The notes beneath the pieces were generated by a model that was not told the DNA's origin, did no database searches, and was given only the letters and a program-made list of their open reading frames with translations. Both the position numbers and the translations under genes were made by a program. Source: an uncultured Clostridium sp. (lineage in GTDB: Bacteria; Bacillota; Clostridia; Clostridiales; Clostridiaceae). From it: a DNA stretch of 64,000 nucleotides. This document shows positions 1 through 7,525 of this stretch, piece by piece. The stretch lies in assembly GCF_947039605.1 (NCBI RefSeq), contig NZ_CAMQZG010000010.1, forward strand, positions 18,916-82,915, given 5' to 3'. Numbering within the stretch: the first letter of the stretch is position 1; each line of letters begins with the position of its first letter.

Positions 1-745
1 CAGTCTTAATTTCATTGTAATAAAATTCTTCTTTTTCCTGTGTAGTTTTTAACTTTGCATGTTCTACTTTTACTTGCAGCTCTTCTTCTTTCTCTTTTTT
101 TACATCTTGCTCTTTATTCTCTATATATTCTTTTAAAAATGAAATTTCTTTATCTACAGCTTCTTTAGACATTACTCCTGTAGATATTATGTTTTTAACA
201 TCTGTCTTATCAATAACTTTCTTAGATTCATTTATTGAATCTTCTGAATTATATTTAACAATCTCCTCCATAGAACCATCACCAGCCATTCTAATTTGAC
301 TATAAACAGAATTTAAATCACTCCACTCACCTGCTGCTCGTCTTACATTATCATATAGTGTTTTTTCCTGTGTATTCAAACTTTTAGTGTCTATACTATT
401 TAACTTTCCAATAAAACCTTGAATATCATCTCCAGATTTTCTAAATTCTGAAACATATGACTCTATTTTAGATTTAAAATTAGAATTAATCACATCTTCT
501 TTCTCTACCTTAGACTCTGCAATATGCTTATCACTAAGCCCTGATACTTTGACCTTATCTTCTTCAACTTCTTTTGTATCTTGAACTTTAACTTGTTCTT
601 CTTTAGCTTTAACTTCCTGTGCCTGTTGAGCTTCTAACTCTTGTTGTTTTACTTCTTTCATATGTGATTTATAACTATACCCACCAGCTACTCCACCTAC
701 AAGTACTAACCCTAAAATTATAATACCAATCTTTTTATTTTTCAT
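1..745 (-). CDS. Partial membrane-anchored coiled-coil protein, function unknown
   Basis: An open frame runs from an ATG at 745 to the window edge, giving 248 codons, so the C-terminus is missing. An AGGGGAG site precedes the ATG. Residues 5-25 form one hydrophobic segment (IGIIILGLVLVGGVAGG) after a short lysine-rich start, so the protein is probably anchored with its body outside. Residues 30-75 are very rich in Glu, Gln and Lys and look like a coiled coil; a second charged helical stretch follows near residues 200-240. No catalytic motif is visible. I do not recognise the family. Confidence 0.7.
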   Translation of the reverse strand, partial: MKNKKIGIIILGLVLVGGVAGGYSYKSHMKEVKQQELEAQQAQEVKAKEEQVKVQDTKEVEEDKVKVSGLSDKHIAESKVEKEDVINSNFKSKIESYVSEFRKSGDDIQGFIGKLNSIDTKSLNTQEKTLYDNVRRAAGEWSDLNSVYSQIRMAGDGSMEEIVKYNSEDSINESKKVIDKTDVKNIISTGVMSKEAVDKEISFLKEYIENKEQDVKKEKEEELQVKVEHAKLKTTQEKEEFYYNEIKT

Positions 746-954
746 ATAAAAATCTCCCCTATACTTAAACTAAATTTTATTAAAGTAAAATATTACATAT
801 TTATTAAAAATTTCTTACATATTTATTTTAAATCAAACTAAAATAAAAATCTACTTTTCAAAGGAAAATTAACATATCCTTTAACTTCTTCTTAAATTAC
901 TATTTTCAACTACCTTAGATATAACCTTCTTTAATTATTTTTAAACTTAATTAA

Positions 955-989
955 AGAAAAAAACTATGCACAAATTAAATGCATAGTTT
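955..989 (-). terminator. Terminator after ecfT
   Basis: A perfect 10-bp stem (AAACTATGCA with TGCATAGTTT) is followed by a T-run on the minus strand. It sits just after the ecfT stop and ends the transporter operon. Confidence 0.85.
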
Positions 990-1002
990 CCCTGTTATTA
1001 TT

Positions 1003-1830
1003 CTAAATGAATGGATTATAGAATCTTCCACCATTCACATATACTAAGTACCCTGCTAGTATCACAAGACAAAGCCCAAATATCATAACTGCATAGTCAC
1101 TCTTTGCAAACTTCTTCCCACTATACCAAGTACGTTTTTCTTTACTTCCAAATGCTCTTATTTCCATAGCGCAACTTATTTTATCTATCTTTTCTAGGCT
1201 AGAGAATATAAGTGGCATTATAATTACTGAAGCATTTTTAACTCTAGTTATTGCACTAGCTTTTTTAGACATATCTATCCCTCTTGCTTGTTGTGCAAAT
1301 GCTATATCATGATACTCTCTTTGAATATCTGGTACATATCTAAGTGCTATTGCTACTGAATAAGCAATTTTATAACTCACACCTATTTTATTTAAAGATG
1401 CTGCAAATTCACTTGGATTTGTTGCAACCATAAATATAAGTGCCATTGGTGTTATTAGTAAATATTTAAGTACAAAATTAAGTTGATAAAATAATTGCTC
1501 TGATGTTACTTGATAGTAATTTGTTATCTTAAATAATACTGTTTTTGTACCATATATCTCACACCCTTGATATGGTGATATAAGATATATTGCTATTGTA
1601 TTTATTACAAGAAATATTATTATAAAGTAAAATACAAATGATATTTCTTTAAACTCAACTTTTGAAACTTTAAATATAATAATACTTAAAACTAAAAGTC
1701 CTACTAAAAGTCTTGTATCATAACTTATCATTGATGCTAGTATATAAGCTAGTAAAAATAATATCTTAGCTGCACCTGTAAGTTTATGTACAAATGAATT
1801 TTTATTTGAATATTCAAGCATAGTTTGCAT
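1003..1830 (-). CDS. ecfT: ECF transporter transmembrane protein EcfT
   Basis: This 275-residue integral membrane protein is the scaffold of an energy-coupling factor transporter, linking the S component to the ATPases. It has several hydrophobic segments between residues 20 and 140. It carries the family's coupling motif ARGID near residues 182-186 and a second related motif, EIRAFG, near 223-228. Its ATG follows the ATPase stop codon directly, and its AGGAGG lies inside the end of the ATPase gene, so translation is probably coupled. Substrate cannot be read from this subunit. Confidence 0.9.
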   Translation of the reverse strand: MQTMLEYSNKNSFVHKLTGAAKILFLLAYILASMISYDTRLLVGLLVLSIIIFKVSKVEFKEISFVFYFIIIFLVINTIAIYLISPYQGCEIYGTKTVLFKITNYYQVTSEQLFYQLNFVLKYLLITPMALIFMVATNPSEFAASLNKIGVSYKIAYSVAIALRYVPDIQREYHDIAFAQQARGIDMSKKASAITRVKNASVIIMPLIFSSLEKIDKISCAMEIRAFGSKEKRTWYSGKKFAKSDYAVMIFGLCLVILAGYLVYVNGGRFYNPFI

Positions 1831-3534
1831 CTATCTTGCCCTCCTATCAACTTCTATAAACTTATTAACTAAATTTCTAGGTTTTTCAAACCCTAGTTTT
1901 ACTGCAAGTTCATAAAGTGAAGTTTCTTTAAGATTAGCTCTTTCTATAACATCACCATCAGTTAAAATATTAGATGCTATATCCTCTGCTATCTTTTGCC
2001 CACCTGCTAGGACTATCCCTCTGTCAGTATATTCAAGCATGAGGTGTATATCATGAGTAACCATTATTATAGTAACTCCTTTTTTATTAAGCTCTACAAG
2101 GAACTCCATAATTTCTGTGTAATGTTTGAAATCTTGTCCTGCTGTTGGCTCATCAAGAATAATAACTTTAGGATTTAAAACTAAGATAGAAGCTATTGTT
2201 ACCCTCTTCTTTTGACCATAACTAAGTGCTGATATAGGCCAATTTCTAAATGGATATAACCCACATATTTTAAGTGTTTCTATAACTCTCTCTTTTGTTT
2301 CTTCCTCACTAAATCCTCTAACCTTTAAGCCTAGTCCTACTTCTTCCATTATCATAGGCTTAGAAATCATTTGATTTGGATTTTGCATTACTATTCCTAT
2401 ATTCTCTGCTCTCTCTTTAATAGAATCTTTTATCATATCTTTGCCTTCAAAAAGAACTTGTCCTTTTGTTGGTTTATAGAATCCACATATAAGCTTTGAA
2501 ATTGTAGACTTACCTGCACCATTTCTTCCAACTATACTAAGTATTTCTCCCTTTTCTACTTTAAATGAAACATCTTTTAAAATCTGCTTACCTTTTTTAT
2601 CATAAGAGAAATCTACATTTTTAAACTCTAATATAACTTCACTTTCCTTTGCTATAGCAATCTCTTCAACATCACTACTCCAATTTCTAAGCTTCTCTTT
2701 ATATTCATCAAGCTCTATAGTATTAATACTAGCAAGCTTCATCTCTTCTTTTACAGGAATATCTGCATATTTTAATGCTGTTACATAAAGTGGTTCTCTA
2801 ATTCCATTTTCAATTAAAACATTACTTGCTAAAAGTTTATCTGGGCTTATATCTGCAAGTATCTCACCCTCATGCATAACTATAATCCTATCAACATCTC
2901 TATGAAGAACATCTTCAAGTCTATGCTCTATAATTATAATAGTTTTATTATTTTCCTTATGAATTTTATCTATAAGTTCAATAGAAACTTTCCCAGTTGC
3001 AGGGTCTAAACTTGCAAGCGGCTCATCAAAAAGAAGTATCTTTGCATCGCTAACCATAACCCCTGCAAGAGTGACTCTCTGCTTTTGCCCACCTGACAGA
3101 CTATGTGGTGAAGCATCAAGGTAAGTATCTACCCCTACAATTTTTGAAACCATATCAACTCTTCTTATCATCTCTTCTTGTGGTACACATTCATTTTCAA
3201 GCTTAAAAGCAATATCCTCTGCTACTGTTAGCCCAATAAACTGCCCATCAGGGTCTTGAAGAACTGTTCCAACTTCATTTGATAATCCTGCAATATCACT
3301 ATTTCTAGTTTCTCTCCCATTAACCTTTAAACTTCCTTTAATCTCACCTTCATATAAAAAAGGTGCAAGTCCATTTATACAGTTAGTAATTGTACTTTTT
3401 CCACAACCTGAAGGTCCTACTATTAAAATTTTCTCACCTTCATAAATTGTAAGATTTATATTATTTAAAGTTGGACACTCTTGCGCTCTATATTGAAAAC
3501 TGAAATTTTTAAACTCAATGACTGTTTTTTTCAA
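1831..3534 (-). CDS. Double-domain ECF transporter ATPase (EcfA1-EcfA2 fusion)
   Basis: One 567-residue protein holds two complete ABC domains that power the ECF transporter. Domain 1 has Walker A GPSGCGKST (40-48), signature LSGGQ (146-150) and DEPLASLD near 170. Domain 2 has Walker A GRNGAGKST (336-344) and DEPTAGQD near 461, but its signature is LSYGQ (437-441) rather than LSGGQ. Most ECF systems use two separate ATPases, so this is a fused form like YkoD. It lies between the S component and EcfT, with a hairpin in the gap on the S side. Confidence 0.92.
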   Translation of the reverse strand: MKKTVIEFKNFSFQYRAQECPTLNNINLTIYEGEKILIVGPSGCGKSTITNCINGLAPFLYEGEIKGSLKVNGRETRNSDIAGLSNEVGTVLQDPDGQFIGLTVAEDIAFKLENECVPQEEMIRRVDMVSKIVGVDTYLDASPHSLSGGQKQRVTLAGVMVSDAKILLFDEPLASLDPATGKVSIELIDKIHKENNKTIIIIEHRLEDVLHRDVDRIIVMHEGEILADISPDKLLASNVLIENGIREPLYVTALKYADIPVKEEMKLASINTIELDEYKEKLRNWSSDVEEIAIAKESEVILEFKNVDFSYDKKGKQILKDVSFKVEKGEILSIVGRNGAGKSTISKLICGFYKPTKGQVLFEGKDMIKDSIKERAENIGIVMQNPNQMISKPMIMEEVGLGLKVRGFSEEETKERVIETLKICGLYPFRNWPISALSYGQKKRVTIASILVLNPKVIILDEPTAGQDFKHYTEIMEFLVELNKKGVTIIMVTHDIHLMLEYTDRGIVLAGGQKIAEDIASNILTDGDVIERANLKETSLYELAVKLGFEKPRNLVNKFIEVDRRAR

Positions 3535-3570
3535 TCTTTCTTCCCCCTGTTACTTAAAATAATTTTCGCT

Positions 3571-3613
3571 ATAAATAAAAATAGAATACCAAAATAAATC
3601 TATCTGGTATTCT
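3571..3613 (-). terminator. Hairpin-T-run between S component and ATPase genes
   Basis: A 9-bp stem (AGAATACCA with TGGTATTCT) is followed by ATTTTTATTT on the minus strand. It lies between two co-oriented genes of one transporter, so it may attenuate readthrough and raise S-component expression over the ATPase and EcfT. That role is inference. Confidence 0.6.
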
Positions 3614-3618
3614 CTCCA

Positions 3619-4173
3619 TTAAAGATATTCCTTTTTAAGACTACCTTTTTTAATTCTTGTTTTTGAATATGAGTAAATAAGTATTGTACCTAGTATTCCA
3701 CAAGTAATTGTATTTGCTACACCAGCAACTGCTGCTTGTATATAGACTTTTTCTATTGGCTCTTTGTATAAAACAAAATCTAAAGTTGGAGCAACAAATC
3801 CCCAAGCGATAGCATTAGCGACTACTTGATATATGTTATATATAATCATTTGCTTTTTTTCAAAAATACCATCTGAAATATTAATTCGCTTACTAGCAAA
3901 ACCAATAATAAGTCCCATAACTGCTGAGGCAATAATCCAACTAAACCATGGTGAGCCATAAGTTAAGTCTTTTAGAGTATGTCCTAAAAATCCAATAGCA
4001 AAAGCTGTTTTAGGTCCATATATAATTGCCATAAGAGCAAGGAATGCATAACATGTAGCAAACTCTGTATTAGGAATCCCTGTAGGAATTGCTGCAAAAC
4101 GACCAAGTATCATAAATACAGCAGCACCAATACCAATAGCAACCACTTTATTAATAGTTAATCCTTTTTTCAT
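3619..4173 (-). CDS. ECF transporter S component, UPF0397 type
   Basis: This 184-residue membrane protein should bind the substrate of the adjacent ECF transporter. It has about five to six hydrophobic helices. The segment GFLGHTLKDLTYGSPWFSW (about 62-80) matches what I know of the UPF0397 family, whose members sit beside double-domain ECF ATPases. The substrate is not established for this family as far as I can say, and no recognised riboswitch precedes the gene. A strong AAAGGAG site lies before the ATG. Confidence 0.85.
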   Translation of the reverse strand: MKKGLTINKVVAIGIGAAVFMILGRFAAIPTGIPNTEFATCYAFLALMAIIYGPKTAFAIGFLGHTLKDLTYGSPWFSWIIASAVMGLIIGFASKRINISDGIFEKKQMIIYNIYQVVANAIAWGFVAPTLDFVLYKEPIEKVYIQAAVAGVANTITCGILGTILIYSYSKTRIKKGSLKKEYL

Positions 4174-4283
4174 CTTAATCTCCTTTAAAAGTAGATTTCT
4201 GTTATTTTATATTCTTTTTTTCGACATAAATTAATACCTTTTTTATATTACAATAAATAACCTCTTAATACAATAAAATATAT

Positions 4284-4325
4284 AAAAAAAAGATAGACAA
4301 ACTTTCAAAAAGTTCATCTATCTTT
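4284..4325 (-). terminator. Terminator after fruK
   Basis: A long stem (AAAGATAGA with TCTATCTTT, extended inward) is followed by a T-run on the minus strand. It separates fruK from the ECF transporter genes. Confidence 0.85.
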
Positions 4326-4338
4326 CGCATTATATATC

Positions 4339-5232
4339 TCATAGTAATTTTTCCACTTCTGCTCTAGTTGCAAGCCCACTAGAAAAAGCACTAGCACTTC
4401 CTGCTAGAATCCCAAGTTTAAAAGCTTTTTCCAAACTATTATTTTCTAAATATCCAGCTATAAATCCAGCCACCATAGAATCTCCTGCACCTACTGAATT
4501 TATAACTACTCCTTTAGGTGCTTTGCTTTTTAAAACTTCATTATCCTCTGTAATTAAAATAGCTCCATCACTAGCCATAGATATTAAAACATTTCTAGCT
4601 CCTAATTCTCTAAGTTTTTTAGCTTGCACTATTATCTCTTCATCTAAATTTATTTCTACATTAAATAACTCTGCAAGTTCATGATGATTAGGCTTTATCA
4701 AAAACGGCTTATATTTTAATACATTTCTAAGTAAATCCCCCGTTGCATCTACTATAAATTTAATACCTCTATCATCAAACTTTTGTATTATTACTTCATA
4801 TATATTACTAGGCAAACTACTTGGAATACTTCCTGCTAAAACTAAAATATCATTTTCTTTTAAACTTTCTAATTTTTTAAATAATTTCTCTAAATCATTT
4901 TTTGATATACTAGGTCCACTACCATTAATTTCAGACTCTTTATTTGATTTAAGTTTTACATTAATTCTAGACATTCCACTTTCAAGCTTTATAAAATCTG
5001 TATCACATCCAAACTCCTTAACTCGTTTCTCAATTTCACCACCAGTAAATCCAGCAATATATCCAAGTGCTTTACTTTTAACACCAAGATTATTCAAAAC
5101 TATAGAAACATTAATTCCCTTACCACCAGCATATATTTCTTCTTGATTACTTCTATTTACTTCTCCAAGTTTTAAACTATCAACTTTAACTACATAATCA
5201 AGTGCAGGGTTGAATGTTATTGTATATATCAT
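4339..5232 (-). CDS. fruK: 1-phosphofructokinase (PfkB family)
   Basis: The enzyme phosphorylates fructose 1-phosphate to fructose 1,6-bisphosphate; related family members act on tagatose 6-phosphate. PfkB signatures are clear: GGKGIN near residues 36-41 and the catalytic GAGD near 247. I start at the ATG at 5232: the GTG three codons upstream is part of the GAGGTG ribosome site. The gene stands alone here; the usual fruR regulator and fructose PTS gene are not adjacent, so 1-phosphofructokinase versus tagatose-6-phosphate kinase is not settled by context. Confidence 0.85.
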   Translation of the reverse strand: MIYTITFNPALDYVVKVDSLKLGEVNRSNQEEIYAGGKGINVSIVLNNLGVKSKALGYIAGFTGGEIEKRVKEFGCDTDFIKLESGMSRINVKLKSNKESEINGSGPSISKNDLEKLFKKLESLKENDILVLAGSIPSSLPSNIYEVIIQKFDDRGIKFIVDATGDLLRNVLKYKPFLIKPNHHELAELFNVEINLDEEIIVQAKKLRELGARNVLISMASDGAILITEDNEVLKSKAPKGVVINSVGAGDSMVAGFIAGYLENNSLEKAFKLGILAGSASAFSSGLATRAEVEKLL

Positions 5233-5290
5233 AAATTTCACCTCAATAAACTCTTTATCTTTTTAATCTTAGTTTATCAAACTTTTCTAC

Positions 5291-5640
5291 TTAATTCACC
5301 TTACTACAGTCATTTATAGAAGTACCACCTATACCACCACCATGTGTTATAAGTTTATTTCCTGATAATATAATTCCAAGTTGTGGAAATGCTCCATTAA
5401 ATTCCGATTTTGTATATGGATTAGATTTAGATCTAACTAATAGCATAGCTAAATCTCCTTGACCATCTACCTTTACATCCCCATAATTATCATACTGTGA
5501 TTCACCAAAATATCCTCCAAAATTAACTTGTTCAATGTAATAGATAGGATTATTTATAGTTGTATTTTGAAATGAAAATACATCTTATTTTTTCTCATAA
5601 GCATCTTTTATATCTGCAATAGTATTTATGTTTTTTGAAT
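5291..5640 (-). pseudogene. Remnant of an unidentified gene with an internal stop
   Basis: The minus strand encodes about 95 sense codons (from FSFQNTTINNP to a TAA at 5291-5293) rich in Gly, Asn and Tyr. Just upstream the same frame reads NTIADIKDAYEKK and then a TAA at about 5583, with no start codon or ribosome site. The pattern suits the C-terminal part of a decayed, perhaps secreted, protein. I do not recognise the family. Confidence 0.5.
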
Positions 5641-5808
5641 ATACTATTATTAGCTATACAGAAAAACTTACTAACTTAAAACAAAGCTAATTTGTTACTT
5701 TATAGCCCCAAAAATCTGTTACTTTAATAATATATAAATTTAGTTGTCAATGAATTTATTAATATTATTATTCCTTATAGATTATTAAAACTTAAGGAGC
5801 GATTATTT

Positions 5809-6444
5809 ATGTTTAAAATAGAAGTACAAGGTGAAATATACAAAGACCAATATATCGAAATGAATACTTATATTGTTGATTATCAAGGGGAATGTTACAT
5901 AGTAGACCCTGGATATGAGAAAGAAAAGATTCAAAAAGTTGTAGCTGATAATAACTTAACTGTTAAAGGAATTATTTTAACTCACTCACACTTAGACCAT
6001 ATAAGTGCGACTGATGCTTTTGATGTTCCAATATATATGTATGAAAAAGAATACGATTTATTCATGTATAACTACAACGACCTATATGAAGAGCGTGGAA
6101 TTGTAAGACACTATAACCTTGATGGTAGAAGTTTCATCAAATTAAAAGATGGAGATACACTGCCTCTTGGCGATAAAGAAATTACTTTTGTTCCAACTGC
6201 TGGTCATACTATGGGTGGAGTTTGCTATATCTTTGAAAATGATATGTTCTCTGGAGATACCCTTTTCAAAGGTGCAGTAGGTAGATCAGACCTTAAAACT
6301 GGTAATATGAATGACTTAAAAGAAAGTATTGTTAGACTTATAAATAGTCAAAATGAAGATTTAAGAGTTCACCCTGCTCACGGCGCTAGCACTAGTATAG
6401 GTTTTGAAAAGAAGTATAACCCTTATTATAATGCTTGGAAATAA
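5809..6444 (+). CDS. Metallo-beta-lactamase-fold hydrolase, glyoxalase II-like
   Basis: This 211-residue protein has the dinuclear zinc site of the family: HSHLDH near residues 64-69, a later His in AGHTMGG near 131, Asp in FSGDTLF near 150 and His in HPAHG near 193. Its size and motif spacing match small hydroxyacylglutathione-hydrolase-like enzymes, but without glutathione in most Clostridia the real substrate is uncertain. The start is supported by AAGGAG eight bases before the ATG. It is isolated on the plus strand; a possible promoter (TTGTCA, 16 bp, TATTAT) lies near 5746-5773. Confidence 0.85.
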   Translation: MFKIEVQGEIYKDQYIEMNTYIVDYQGECYIVDPGYEKEKIQKVVADNNLTVKGIILTHSHLDHISATDAFDVPIYMYEKEYDLFMYNYNDLYEERGIVRHYNLDGRSFIKLKDGDTLPLGDKEITFVPTAGHTMGGVCYIFENDMFSGDTLFKGAVGRSDLKTGNMNDLKESIVRLINSQNEDLRVHPAHGASTSIGFEKKYNPYYNAWK

Positions 6445-6676
6445 TCCTCTAAAAATTATATTTTATACTTTTATACAAATTCAAATGAGAACAATAGCTT
6501 AACTGCATATTGTTCTCTTTCATTTTATTATTAATTATTTTTTTCACTACATAATATAACATCCCTATTGTTAAAATTATAAAGAAACTTCTCCCCCTGT
6601 TATCCTGATTTTGTAAATGTAGCCTTTGGTCCTTGCCCTGCAATAGCAGCTACTGATGATATTGCCATTATTCAAA

Positions 6677-6945
6677 TTAAGTTAAATCATGTGATATAAA
6701 AAGATAAGCTAGTCCTTTTTCTTTTCTTAAATCACTAAACAGATTAATTATTTGTGCTTGTATAGAAACATCAAGTGATGAAACTGGTTCATCGACTACT
6801 ATAAATTCTTGTGCAAGTGCTATTGCCCTCGCTATAACTATTCTTTGTCTTTCCCATCTATTGAATATAATCTATCAACTCTTTTTCCTACAATAGGTTT
6901 TGATTTTATAAGGCCTTTAGTATATTGGTGAATAAATTAATTTTC
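6677..6945 (-). pseudogene. Collapsed OppD/OppF-type peptide transporter ATPase remnant
   Basis: Two ABC-transporter pieces are readable in different frames. The first, about 6945-6850, resembles the C-terminal tail of an OppD/DppD ATPase (HQYTKGLIKSKP then RLYSIDG). The second, 6848-6677, reads [16 protein letters not shown], then [12 protein letters not shown], and ends LFISHDLT with a TAA. That is the stretch from just after the signature motif to the H-loop of an OppD/OppF-type ATPase. No Walker A, no start codon and no substrate-binding or permease genes remain. It looks like a deletion that joined parts of adjacent oppD and oppF genes and then decayed. Confidence 0.8.
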
Positions 6946-6972
6946 TATTTTAAAATTATTTATTTTTTAGCT

Positions 6973-7044
6973 TTACTCATTTTTATCTTTTCCCATATCT
7001 TGTTTAAATTCTTCATCAATAGTCCTTAGGAAACTTGTATCCAT
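6973..7044 (-). other. Short unexplained ORF of 23 codons
   Basis: A minus-strand ATG at 7044 opens a 23-codon frame (MDTSFLRTIDEEF...) that ends at 6973, immediately downstream of the mazG-like gene. There is no ribosome site in front, and a stop lies just upstream in frame. It is more likely a remnant than a gene. The neighbouring 6445-6670 stretch also holds no supported gene. Confidence 0.25.
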
Positions 7045-7069
7045 ATTTTATTTCTACTTTATCTATTCT

Positions 7070-7384
7070 TTATAATTCAGTATACTTTTTACTATTCCCT
7101 TTAGCCTTTTCAACTGGATACTTTTTTTCATTCTTATCCATTTTACTATTTATGATATCTTTTATATCAATGCCAAGAGAATCTGCCATATGCATACAAT
7201 ATATAATAACATCAGCAAGCTCTTCATTAACTTTTTCTTTATCAAAATTATTATTCCAAAGGAAATTTTCTAAAAGTTCACTAGCCTCAATACTAATTGC
7301 TTTTGCTAAATTTTCTGGTGAATGAAACTGCGACCATTCTCTATCGTCTCTAAATTTTCTAACTCTCTCTCTTGTTTCCTTCAT
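7070..7384 (-). CDS. MazG-like nucleotide pyrophosphohydrolase
   Basis: This 104-residue, all-helical protein hydrolyses nucleoside triphosphates to monophosphates and pyrophosphate, as in the dCTPase/RS21-C6 branch of the family. The metal-binding pattern is visible: E-A-S-E-L-L-E near residues 33-39 and EELADVIIYCMHMAD near 54-68. A strong GGAG-type site precedes the ATG. It sits between a decayed transporter gene and a divergent helicase gene. Members of this family serve nucleotide-pool cleaning and also occur beside defence genes; which role applies here is open. Confidence 0.85.
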   Translation of the reverse strand: MKETRERVRKFRDDREWSQFHSPENLAKAISIEASELLENFLWNNNFDKEKVNEELADVIIYCMHMADSLGIDIKDIINSKMDKNEKKYPVEKAKGNSKKYTEL

Positions 7385-7426
7385 TTTTTTCTCTCTCCTT
7401 TGTTTTTAAATTTCATACTCTTCTTT

Positions 7427-7448
7427 TATAATATCCATAGTTTGTATA
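7427..7448. repeat. Near-perfect 22-bp palindrome between mazG-like and helicase genes
   Basis: The sequence ATAGTTTGTAT/ATACCAACTAT is an inverted repeat with one mismatch. A second repeat (TTAGT...ACTAA) follows about 15 bases later. They lie in the divergent promoter region of the mazG-like gene and the GIY-YIG helicase gene, so an operator is plausible. Confidence 0.45.
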
Positions 7449-7525
7449 TACCAACTATAAATTAGTAAATTTTAACTAATAGTTATATAATTATTATACA
7501 GTAATTTAAAAATTAAGGAGTATAT

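Noticed and set aside
6449..6643. 64-codon ORF on the minus strand
   Set aside because: It has no ribosome site, a random-looking composition and lies in decayed sequence.
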